Shown here: positions 1 through 5,078 of the stretch, piece by piece | How the letters are laid out: each line of letters starts with the position of its first letter | Numbering within the stretch: position 1 is the stretch's first letter | Assembly (NCBI GenBank): GCA_046759145.1 | Contig: JBHIBR010000042.1 | Location: forward strand, 1 to 9,370 | Reading direction: 5' to 3' | DNA: 9,370 bases | DNA from: JBHIBR01 sp046759145 [NCBI: Nitrospinota bacterium] | GTDB lineage: Bacteria > UBA8248 | Made by a program: the position numbers and the translations under genes | Notes under the pieces: generated by a model | What the model was told of the DNA's origin: nothing | Database searches by the model: none | What the model saw: only the letters and a program-made list of their open reading frames with translations

Positions 1-211
1 GGGAGGAGATGCGCGCGTAGAGCGGCTCCGCCGTCACCCGCCCCAGGGAGTCCCCAACGGGCACGCGCTCGATGGGGAGGTTTCCGGGCGAGCCCGCGAG
101 GGCGAGGAATCGCGCGCGGGCCTCCTCGAGGGGGGTATCCTCCAGGTAGATGGTCCGCTCGGCCTTCACCCCCGGCTCCTTGCGGATGCCGTAAAGCCTG
201 AGCTCCGCCAT
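1..211 (-). CDS. MoeA-family molybdopterin molybdenumtransferase, second paralog (5' part only)
   Basis: Seventy codons are visible before the window edge. The protein begins MAELRLYGIRKEPGVKAERT, then has an N-terminal MoeA-like stretch with LEEARARFLALAG and the motif ERVPVGDSLGRVTAEPLYAR, which matches the LeuGlyArgValLeuAlaGlu region at the start of MoeA proteins. The ATG overlaps the TGA of the upstream moeA as TGATG, so the two are probably translationally coupled. In many bacteria and archaea the second moeA of such a pair carries an extra C-terminal periplasmic-binding-protein-like domain; whether this one does cannot be seen. MoeA proteins insert molybdate (or tungstate) into adenylylated molybdopterin. 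The roughly 30-residue extension ahead of the MoeA core is unlike its neighbour. Family call is fairly secure; metal specificity and domain architecture are unknown. Confidence 0.75.
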   Translation of the reverse strand, partial: MAELRLYGIRKEPGVKAERTIYLEDTPLEEARARFLALAGSPGNLPIERVPVGDSLGRVTAEPLYARISS

Positions 212-1452
212 CAGAAGAGCCTCACCTCGACCTCCTGCCCCTCCCGCAGCCCCTCAGCCTCCAGGGGGATCACGATGTAGCCGTGGGCGCGCGTCATGGT
301 GGAGATCATGGCCGAGTTCCCCATCAGGGGCCGCGCCAGGAAGGGGGGAGCCCCCCCCTCCAGGGCCACCCGCACGAGGTCCTCCCGCCCGGGGGCGGAG
401 GGGAGATTGCGCGCCAATCGCGCCCGCACCCGGGGCCCTCCCTCGAAGGGCTCGGGCGCCAGGCCGGAGAGCGCCCGGAGGATGGGGCGGACGAACACGT
501 GGAAGATCATCAGGGCCGAGGCGGGATGGCCCGGGATGCCGAAGATGGCCTTCTCCGCCTCCCCCCGGCGCACGCGGCCGATGATGGTGGGTTTGCCCGG
601 CTTGATGGATATCCCGTGGACCAGGACGCCCGGCTCTCCCAGCGAGTTGATGGCCTGGACGGCGTAATCCCGGACGCCGAGGGAGCTCCCTCCCGAGATC
701 AGCACCGCGTCGCTCCGCTCGGCGGCCTCACCGAGGCGGGCCTTGATGAGCTCCAGGTCGTCCCGCAGGATCTCGTCCGTCCAGGGATCGCCCCCGCACT
801 CCCGCACGGCCGCGGCAAGGGAGAAGCGGTTGATGTCGCGCACCTGGCCGCGCTCGGGCTCTTCCCGGGGGTCCACGAGCTCATCCCCGGTGGGGAGGAT
901 GGCGACCCGCGGCCTGCGATGCACCTTCACCTCCACCACCCCCACGCCCGAGAGCGCCCCCACATCCTGGGGGCGAAGGCGGGTCCCCCGGGGCAGGATG
1001 ACGGCCCCCTTCTTGAGGTCGTCCCCGACGCGGAGCACGTTCTCGCCCACCGCGACTCCCCGCTTCACTTCCACCGTGCGCTCATCAACCAGCGTGGTGA
1101 ACTCCTCCATCACCACCGCGTCCGCCCCCTCGGGCATCATCCCCCCCGTGGGGATCTCGGCCGCCCGGCCCGGGGCGAGGGCGAAGGAGGGAGCCTTCCC
1201 CATCTTCACCCCCCCTTCCAGCTCGAGGTAGGCGGGCAGGCTCTCGCTCGCCCCGAAGGTATCCGAAGCGCGCACGGCATAGCCGTCCATGGTCGCGCGG
1301 GGAAAGTCAGGGAGGTCAACGGGGCTTCGGACATCCTCGGCGAGCACCCTTCCCACCGCCTCCAGGGAGGAGACGGTCTCAGCCGGCAGGGGAGAAAGGC
1401 CCCCGACGGCCTCGAGCGCCTCGGCCGGTGTGACGACCTTGAAGAACTCCAT
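211..1452 (-). CDS. moeA: Molybdopterin molybdenumtransferase MoeA
   Basis: The 413-residue protein is full length for MoeA, the cytosolic enzyme that releases AMP from adenylyl-molybdopterin while inserting molybdate to form Moco. Visible motifs in order: LPDFPRATMDGYAV (about 47-60), PTGGMMPEGADAVV (101-114), the MoCF_biosynth domain with LPTGDEL (186-192), ISGGSSLGVRDY (252-263) and KPGKP (284-288), then GIPGHPASA (305-313) leading into the C-terminal domain IV (about 335-413). I chose the ATG at 1452; a TTG codon directly before it (1455-1453) could also start the protein. The purine stretch AAGGG lies close upstream as a ribosome site. An intrinsic terminator and Moco riboswitch occupy the leader, so expression is probably turned down by the pathway end product. 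The TGA overlaps the next moeA-family start by one base. Confidence 0.95.
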   Translation of the reverse strand: MEFFKVVTPAEALEAVGGLSPLPAETVSSLEAVGRVLAEDVRSPVDLPDFPRATMDGYAVRASDTFGASESLPAYLELEGGVKMGKAPSFALAPGRAAEIPTGGMMPEGADAVVMEEFTTLVDERTVEVKRGVAVGENVLRVGDDLKKGAVILPRGTRLRPQDVGALSGVGVVEVKVHRRPRVAILPTGDELVDPREEPERGQVRDINRFSLAAAVRECGGDPWTDEILRDDLELIKARLGEAAERSDAVLISGGSSLGVRDYAVQAINSLGEPGVLVHGISIKPGKPTIIGRVRRGEAEKAIFGIPGHPASALMIFHVFVRPILRALSGLAPEPFEGGPRVRARLARNLPSAPGREDLVRVALEGGAPPFLARPLMGNSAMISTMTRAHGYIVIPLEAEGLREGQEVEVRLF

Positions 1453-1466
1453 CAACCCTTGCCCAC

Positions 1467-1500
1467 AAAAAAGGCCAGCTCCCGCATGCAGGGAGCTGGC
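1467..1500 (-). terminator. Intrinsic terminator in the moeA leader
   Basis: A perfect 10-bp stem, GCCAGCTCCC with GGGAGCTGGC, encloses a 7-nt loop. On the minus strand it is followed by one C and six T residues (1472-1467). It lies only 15 bases upstream of the moeA ATG, after the aptamer, so it acts in the leader as the off-state of the riboswitch and not as an end for moeA. It would also stop read-through from tatA. Confidence 0.9.
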
Positions 1501-1715
1501 TCAGCCGACAAGCCAGCCCTCCTTTCCAAACGCGGGAGGCTCCAACGTTTCCGTCGAAACCCTATCGGCCCCCGGCCAACGGGCCGGTGCGATGCGGCCA
1601 ATCCTTTTGAGCCCCAGTTCCGCAGGGGGGACCCTACAGAACAGGGCGCAAACGCGGGGCCGCTCGGCCCCCGGCCCTAGGCATCCGCCCGTAGGCCGCG
1701 GGGCTCGGAGGCTGG
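1467..1715 (-). promoter_or_regulatory. Moco (molybdenum cofactor) riboswitch with transcription-termination expression platform
   Basis: On the minus strand, 1542-1520 read GCCTCCCGCG, TTTGGAAAGG and A. This closely matches the conserved 3' core of the E. coli moaA leader as I remember it (GCCTCCCGTATCTGGAAAGG). As in that RNA, the final GG begins the closing helix P1: CCAGCCUCC (1715-1707) pairs with GGAGGGCUGG (1522-1513), nine pairs with one bulged G. The 3' arm of P1 can alternatively pair with GCCAGCUC (1500-1493) as an antiterminator, and that segment is also the 5' arm of the terminator just before moeA. P1 formation would therefore release the terminator, giving repression by cofactor. 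Internal hairpins are seen at 1656-1671, 1632-1646 and 1572-1587. The roughly 200-nt aptamer is longer than the E. coli one, and the 5' half is not easily aligned. Tungsten-cofactor (Tuco) sensing is an alternative. Confidence 0.78.
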
Positions 1716-1729
1716 TATCCCTTTCCCCC

Positions 1730-1759
1730 AAGCTACCACAGGACCCGGGGTGGTGTCAG
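1730..1759 (-). promoter_or_regulatory. Weak candidate promoter for the riboswitch-moeA transcript
   Basis: Minus strand CTGACA (1759-1754) and TAGCTT (1735-1730) are separated by 18 bases, which would start transcription near 1723, a few bases before P1 of the riboswitch. The -35 is a good match but the -10 is poor, and it overlaps the tatA stop codon. Read-through from the tatA promoter is an equally likely source of the transcript. Confidence 0.3.
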
Positions 1760-1959
1760 CTACCTTTTTCCTCGGGGGCCTTCTCGGCGATCTCGCCCCC
1801 CTTTTTGCTCTCCTCCTCGTCCTCCCGGATGCCCTGGCGGAAGCTCTTGATCCCCCGGGCGAGGCCCGAGCCGATCTCCGGCAGGCGCTTCGCCCCGAAG
1901 ACCAGGACGGCGATGGCCAGGATGGCGAGGAGCTCCCAGAGCCCGATGGTGGGGAACAT
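1756..1959 (-). CDS. tatA: Twin-arginine translocase subunit TatA
   Basis: A 67-residue protein starting MFPTIGLWELLAILAIAVLV. It has the TatA/TatE layout: a short periplasmic N-terminus, one transmembrane helix (about 5-20), the FGAKRLPEIGSGLARGIKSF hinge and amphipathic helix (about 21-41), and a charged Glu/Lys tail. TatA polymerises to form the channel through which folded twin-arginine precursors cross the inner membrane. I chose the ATG at 1959, preceded by GGGGAGAGGAT, over an upstream in-frame start at 2007 that would add 16 residues ahead of the conserved MFP start. TatB is unlikely because the protein is short and the Gly-Phe hinge is of TatA type (FG-KRLPE). Its neighbours make molybdenum cofactor, and many Tat substrates are Moco enzymes. 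No tatB or tatC is in the window. Confidence 0.93.
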   Translation of the reverse strand: MFPTIGLWELLAILAIAVLVFGAKRLPEIGSGLARGIKSFRQGIREDEEESKKGGEIAEKAPEEKGS

Positions 1960-2166
1960 ATCCTCTCCCCCTCTGGCGACAGACCTAGGCGGCGGCTGCC
2001 TCGGCAAACGCTCGGGCGGCGGCGCTCACGCCTTCCCCCGCCCATCCGCCACACTTTCGGGGCGATAGCGCCGAAACCCCCTCTACGGCATTATTTTACT
2101 CCCTTATGAGCCACTCTGCACCCTCGAAGCATGCATCTCGCCGCGACCGGCGCTATCATTAGGGCT
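1960..2166. promoter_or_regulatory. Divergent intergenic region between tatA and the plus-strand membrane protein
   Basis: This 207-bp gap must hold promoters for both directions. The AT-rich island at 2088-2106 contains TAAAAT on the minus strand (2098-2093), a possible tatA -10 without a clear -35. On the plus strand TATCAT (2154-2159) sits seven bases before the ATG at 2167, which would give a nearly leaderless transcript. The 10-mer GATAGCGCCG occurs at 2064-2073 and inverted at 2148-2157. A TTTCGG/CCGAAA inverted repeat spans 2055-2076. No known operator was recognised. Confidence 0.4.
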
Positions 2167-2541
2167 ATGAAAGCCCACCGACGCAGTAGGCGCGTTGGGG
2201 AACTGCCAGCCGAGCGAGGGCGCTTCTGGGTCAAGTTGGTCCTCCCCCTTGCCTTCCTCCTCCTCGTCCTCTCCCTGCCCTTTTTCCTCATCCCCGAAGA
2301 TGTGGTGGAGCGGGGGATCGTGCGTTTTCCGGGCGCCCCGGAGGCTGGCCGCACGCCGTCGCTCTTCCAGCAGTGGATGCAACTGGGGATCGCCTTCCTC
2401 TTAGTTCCCCTCCTCGTGGGAGGCTGGATGCTCTACACCATCACCCGCCACCAGAGCCGCACCTGGGCCCGGAGGTTCGGGCCAGGGAGGAGGAAAGAGC
2501 AGAAGCCCCCGCCCCCTAGCCCAGGGGCCAGGAGGGGATGA
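2167..2541 (+). CDS. Hypothetical two-transmembrane protein
   Basis: A 124-residue protein starting MKAHRRSRRVGELPAERG. It has a basic cytosolic N-terminus, a first transmembrane segment FWVKLVLPLAFLLLVLSLPF (about 20-42), a loop of about 30 residues, a second segment LGIAFLLVPLLVGGWMLYTI (about 73-92), and a basic, proline-rich tail WARRFGPGRRKEQKPPPP. I do not recognise the family. The hydrophobic pattern and positive-inside charges support a real gene, although it is the only one on this strand. The ATG at 2167 was preferred over an upstream one at 2131, because it has AGGG upstream and avoids overlap with the divergent promoter region. The last 25 codons have a near copy with its own in-frame TGA at 2931-3023, which suggests a paralog tail. 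Function unknown. Confidence 0.6.
   Translation: MKAHRRSRRVGELPAERGRFWVKLVLPLAFLLLVLSLPFFLIPEDVVERGIVRFPGAPEAGRTPSLFQQWMQLGIAFLLVPLLVGGWMLYTITRHQSRTWARRFGPGRRKEQKPPPPSPGARRG
2463..2483 (+). repeat. 21-bp direct repeat, copy 1 (hairpin-forming)
   Basis: CTGGGCCCGGAGGTTCGGGC plus a final C is identical at 2930-2950. Within it GGCCCG (2466-2471) pairs with CGGGCC (2478-2483) around a 6-nt loop. This copy codes for the WARRFGP segment of the plus-strand membrane protein. Weaker similarity continues downstream through the stop codon. Confidence 0.85.
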
Positions 2542-2570
2542 TGAGGAACTCGTCTAGATTTCCGTCACGC

Positions 2571-2786
2571 CTAGGATTTCCCCAGCGCCACGTCTTCGAG
2601 GATAACTTGCCGGAAGATTGCGGGATCCCCGAGACGCTCGACCGCATCCAGGATCTCGATGCCGGCCAGGCGCCCCTCGGCGTCGTAATCCGCCGCGATC
2701 CCCTCGGCCAGGTGCTTCGTTATGACGGTCGTTTCCTTGAAGCGTATGTAGAGGGCATCCACCTCGCGATCATATGTGATTTTCAT
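2571..2786 (-). CDS. DUF2283 domain small protein
   Basis: A 71-residue protein starting MKITYDREVDALYIRFKE, with VITKHLAEGIAADYDAEGRL and AGIEILDA. This is the typical DUF2283 pattern: a first beta strand with DxxADALYI-like residues, then a GIxxDYDxxGxxxGIEIL repeat. The ATG at 2786 has GGAGGAGGG upstream; a longer start at 2807 would add seven arginine-rich residues. Members are often found beside DUF4258 proteins and are suspected antitoxins. No DUF4258 partner is visible here, so it looks like an orphan. It lies between the two copies of the duplicated coding tail and directly downstream of a methylase-like remnant, in an accessory stretch that also holds hicBA. Function unproven. Confidence 0.82.
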   Translation of the reverse strand: MKITYDREVDALYIRFKETTVITKHLAEGIAADYDAEGRLAGIEILDAVERLGDPAIFRQVILEDVALGKS

Positions 2787-2803
2787 CGGGGCCCTCCTCC
2801 CCC

Positions 2804-2930
2804 TCATCTCGGCACCGCCAGGAGGCGCCTTTCTTCGCTGCCCTTAGGATACAGGGCCGGGAGGGCGTTGGCGAGACGGAGGAAGTCGGGGCCGCGCCCC
2901 TGATCGGCGGCGAGGAGGGGCCGAAGAGGC
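2804..2930 (-). pseudogene. 3' remnant resembling a DUF1156/COG1743 DNA methylase
   Basis: The minus strand reads LLAADQGRGPDFLRLANALP, then ALYPKGSEERRLLAVPR and a TGA at 2806-2804. From memory this resembles the C-terminal end of large adenine-specific DNA methylases of the DUF1156 type (FWRLAQALSALYPxGSEEKR). Only about 40 residues remain. The reading frame stays open up to 3094, but the residues beyond about 2930 are simply the antisense of the duplicated coding tail and do not look like methylase. No start codon or catalytic motif is present, so this is read as a truncated leftover. The family match needs a database search. Confidence 0.4.
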
Positions 2931-2950
2931 TGGGCCCGGAGGTTCGGGCC
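2930..2950 (+). repeat. 21-bp direct repeat, copy 2 (hairpin-forming)
   Basis: Identical to 2463-2483, with the same GGCCCG/CGGGCC stem (2933-2938 with 2945-2950). The left edge of identity is sharp and coincides with the end of the methylase-like remnant on the other strand, which suggests a junction. Confidence 0.85.
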
Positions 2951-3023
2951 GGGGAAGAAGAAAAAAGCCGAAGAGCCCCCCTCGGGCAATGGGCCCTCTA
3001 CCTCAGGGGCCACGTCGGGGTGA
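2931..3023 (+). pseudogene. Orphan 3' coding tail, paralog of the end of the two-TM protein gene
   Basis: In frame from 2931 this reads WARRFGPGKKKKAEEPPSGN, then GPSTSGATSG and a TGA at 3021-3023. The intact gene ends WARRFGPGRRKEQKPPPPSP, then GARRG and TGA. The first differences are synonymous or Arg to Lys, and both end with a Gly-Ala-x-x-Gly-stop pattern, so the copy seems to have diverged under coding constraint. The frame has a TGA upstream at 2901-2903 and no membrane segments, so the body of the gene is missing. The rest of the gene-free stretch 2787-3121 shows nothing recognisable. Confidence 0.5.
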
Positions 3024-3121
3024 AGGTTGGCTGGGGGCTTTTCAGCACTTCCTGATCGGAGAGCCAGGGCACACTTCCGCCCGCCTAGCCCCAAGGTGTT
3101 GGTGGTGGAAGAGCCATGCGA

Positions 3122-3364
3122 TCACCCGAATAACTTCTCCATCAATTCTTCCCGGGCAAGGTTCGCGTGGGCCGCAACATCGTGAAGGATTGCACTCAAC
3201 GTGCCCACGCGCAGAGGACCGTGCCGAGGTATAGTGATATGGTGCTCCCCGCCCCGTTGCGTCGTGAGACGGATGTGGCTCCCTGTCTGGCGGGTCACCG
3301 TATAGCCCAGCCGGGCGAGCGCGCGAGCGAGGGACTCTCCGGTGAGGTCCCGCGGGAGCTTCAA
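3122..3364 (-). CDS. hicA: HicA-family mRNA interferase toxin
   Basis: An 80-residue protein that starts at TTG and reads MKLPRDLTGESLARALARLG, YTVTRQTGSHIRL, then HHITIPRHGPLRVGTLSAIL. It has the dsRBD-like HicA fold: an N-terminal helix (about 9-20), a strand, the Gly-Ser-His motif (28-30) with the catalytic histidine, the IPRHGPL strand turn (45-51), and a C-terminal helix. HicA toxins cut mRNA and block translation. No ATG or GTG lies in frame nearby; the TTG at 3364-3362 overlaps the hicB stop as TTGA, which indicates translational coupling. The longer open frame upstream belongs to antisense of hicB and the CoA-transferase. The usual length is 60-85 residues, so it looks intact. Confidence 0.85.
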   Translation of the reverse strand: MKLPRDLTGESLARALARLGYTVTRQTGSHIRLTTQRGGEHHITIPRHGPLRVGTLSAILHDVAAHANLAREELMEKLFG

Positions 3365-3570
3365 AGGGCCATCACCTCGTCCCGCACGAAGTGAAGGCGC
3401 AAGAGTTTTGGGCGGTCCTCGGGGTTTTCGAAGTGGCAGATCACGGCGTCGCGGACGTTCTGTCGTAATTCCTCCATCGTATCCGCTTGGGTGAAAATGC
3501 TCTCCCCCAGGGCGCGGGCAGCGAAGCCACCTTCTGGGTCTTCCTCCACCAGAAACACCAATTCGGTCAT
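3361..3570 (-). CDS. hicB: HicB-like antitoxin
   Basis: A 69-residue protein beginning MTELVFLVEEDPEGGFAARA, with GESIFTQADTMEELRQNVRD and a basic end RPKLLRLHFVRDEV. The beta-beta-alpha partial RNase H fold of HicB is clear (strands about 3-9 and 14-20, helix 31-45). Close relatives are often misnamed 2-oxoisovalerate dehydrogenase in databases. It should bind and neutralise the HicA downstream. It has no C-terminal helix-turn-helix or ribbon-helix-helix, so self-regulation by DNA binding is unlikely unless through another protein. The SD-like GGGGAGGG lies upstream. The gene starts only 15 bases after the CoA-transferase stop, so it may be co-transcribed with that metabolic gene. The antitoxin-first order is the less common one. 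Confidence 0.87.
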   Translation of the reverse strand: MTELVFLVEEDPEGGFAARALGESIFTQADTMEELRQNVRDAVICHFENPEDRPKLLRLHFVRDEVMAL

Positions 3571-3585
3571 GGACTGGCCCTCCCC

Positions 3586-5046
3586 TCACACCGCCCCGCT
3601 CGCCCGGAGCCTTTCGACCTCTTCTGCGGTGTAGCCGAGCTCTTGCAGGACCTCGTCCGTGTGCTCCCCAAGGCGCGGGGGGGGCCGGGAGAAATCGGGC
3701 GAGGCTTCCGAGAAGAAGAAGGGGCTCCCCGCCATGAGGAGCGAACCCCCTTCGGGCTGAGGGACCTCGACAAAGCACTCGGGAAAGCGCGCCTTCACCT
3801 CGGCCACGTTGTTGATGGCGGTCACGGGGACGCCCTTGGGGATGAGCTCCCTCTCCCACTCCTCGGTGGTCTTCTTCTTGAAGATCTCCCCCAGGATCGA
3901 CCGGAGGTCGGCGTCGTTTCGGACGCGGTCGGCGTTCTCCCGGAAGCGGGGGTCCTCGGCGAGTTGTGGCCTTCCGAGAGCGTCCACGAGCACCCGGAAG
4001 CGGTTCGTGTTCGAGATGGCGAGGTAGATGAGGCCGTCGGCGGTGGGGAAGCCCGCGAAGGGGGCCACTACGGGGTGGGCGAGGCCTTCGGGCTTGGGGA
4101 CCTCGCCCGAGACGCTGTGGCGCACCACGGGGTTCTCCATCAGGTTGACCGTGCAGGCGAGCATGCTGATGTCCACCCGCTGGCCCCGGCCCGTCCGCTC
4201 CCGCTGGAGGAGCGCAGAGAGGACCCCGATGAGGAGGAAGAGGCCGCTTGTGATGTCCGAGATGGAGACCCCCACCCGGACGGGAGGGCCCCCCGCGGGG
4301 CCGGTGACGCTGATGAGGCCCCCGGCGGCCTGGAGGAGGGAGTCGAAGGCGGGCCGCTGGGCGTGAGGTCCCACGGGCCCGAAGCCCGAGGCGGCGGCGT
4401 AGATGAGGCGGGGGTTTACCTCCCTCAGGCGCGCGTAGCCCACCCCCAACCGGTCCATGACGCCGGGGCGGTAGTTCTCGATGAGCACATCCGCCCCCCG
4501 GACGAGGCGCACGAAGACTTCCCGCCCTTCCTCCTTTTTCAGGTCCAGGGTGAGAGAGCGCTTGCCGCGGTTCAGGCTCATGAAGTAGCTGCTCTCACCC
4601 CGGCCACCGGGCCGGAGCGGGATCGCCCGCTCTGTTGGTGCCCCCCTTCCCCAGGGGGGCTCAGAGGAGCTGGCTCCCCGCCCGGGGGCGCGTGCCCCCC
4701 GGCCACCGGGCCGGAGCGAAACCGCCTGCTCCGTTCGGGCCCCGGCACGCGAGGGGGGCTCGAAGGAACTGGCGTCACGCCCGGGGCCGCCTGGCCCCCG
4801 GCCACCGGGCCGGAGCGAATTCGCCCGCCCTGGTGGAGCCCCGGCAGGCAAGAGGGGCTCAAGGGAACTGGTTCCCCGCCCGGGGCCGCCTGGCCCCCAG
4901 AAGGGGCCGATGTCGCGGGCGTCATCGCCCGAGGGCCTCTCCACCTTCACCACATCCGCCCCGAAGGCCGCGAGGTAGAGGGAAACGATGGGACCGGCGA
5001 GGAACTGGCTTGCATCAACGACTTTGAGACCCTTCAGGTCGGCCAT
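3586..5046 (-). CDS. CaiB/BaiF class III CoA-transferase with a 99-residue repeat insertion
   Basis: A 486-residue protein that starts MADLKGLKVVDASQFLAGPI. It shows DVVKVERPSGDDARD (31-45), then after an insertion ESSYFMSLNRGKRSLTLDLK (151-170), ADVLIENYRPG (185-195), the catalytic aspartate in RPAFD (Asp235), QAAGGLISVTG, and DISMLACTVNLMENP. Such enzymes move CoA between acyl groups, as in formyl-CoA or carnitine-CoA transfer, or racemise 2-methylacyl-CoA; the substrate cannot be told. Without the insertion the length (387) is normal. The insertion, residues 52-150, is three units of 33 residues between the glycine loop and the ESxYF motif. The ATG at 5046 has no clear ribosome site and follows the DUF35 stop by 32 bases, suggesting coupling. 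A TTG at 5052 is an alternative start. Confidence 0.93.
   Translation of the reverse strand: MADLKGLKVVDASQFLAGPIVSLYLAAFGADVVKVERPSGDDARDIGPFWGPGGPGRGTSSLEPLLPAGAPPGRANSLRPGGRGPGGPGRDASSFEPPSRAGARTEQAVSLRPGGRGARAPGRGASSSEPPWGRGAPTERAIPLRPGGRGESSYFMSLNRGKRSLTLDLKKEEGREVFVRLVRGADVLIENYRPGVMDRLGVGYARLREVNPRLIYAAASGFGPVGPHAQRPAFDSLLQAAGGLISVTGPAGGPPVRVGVSISDITSGLFLLIGVLSALLQRERTGRGQRVDISMLACTVNLMENPVVRHSVSGEVPKPEGLAHPVVAPFAGFPTADGLIYLAISNTNRFRVLVDALGRPQLAEDPRFRENADRVRNDADLRSILGEIFKKKTTEEWERELIPKGVPVTAINNVAEVKARFPECFVEVPQPEGGSLLMAGSPFFFSEASPDFSRPPPRLGEHTDEVLQELGYTAEEVERLRASGAV
4597..4893 (-). repeat. Three 99-bp tandem repeats inside the CoA-transferase gene
   Basis: The plus-strand marker GGCCACCGGGCCGGAGCG occurs at 4602, 4701 and 4800, exactly 99 bases apart, giving three complete units. 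Each codes for 33 residues ending SLRPGGRG or PLRPGGRG, with an internal SSxEP motif. Unit 1 starts PGGPGRGTSS, unit 2 PGGPGRDASS and unit 3 ARAPGRGASS. Units differ by many substitutions but no length changes, so the frame is kept. Confidence 0.95.
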
Positions 5047-5078
5047 GGGCAAAGGATACTACGAAGGGGGAAAGGGCA

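Noticed and set aside
1540-1560. GTTTCGACGGAAAC as a tmRNA 5' end
   Set aside because: The TTCGACGG string resembles tmRNA starts, but there is no tRNA-like acceptor, tag reading frame or CCA end; the segment lies inside the Moco leader.
283-1680. Long open frame on the plus strand across moeA
   Set aside because: It is antisense to a well-conserved MoeA, is rich in His/Arg/Gly/Pro as expected from GC-rich shadow frames, and has no recognisable domain.
2804-3094. A complete 96-residue minus-strand gene
   Set aside because: The N-terminal half is antisense of the duplicated coding tail and low in complexity; only the last 40 residues resemble a protein family.
3122-3859. HicA with a 165-residue N-terminal extension
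   Set aside because: The extension is antisense and out-of-frame overlap with hicB and the CoA-transferase; HicA homologs start at the MKLPRDLTG region.
4676-4885. Relation between the CoA-transferase repeats and the hflK tail through shared CCCCGCCCGGGG
   Set aside because: A 12-base GC-only palindrome-like string is expected by chance at this base composition, and no flanking similarity was found.
4597-4893. CRISPR-like or spacer-repeat array
   Set aside because: The 99-bp units are contiguous, diverged and in frame with a coding sequence; there are no short identical repeats with unique spacers.
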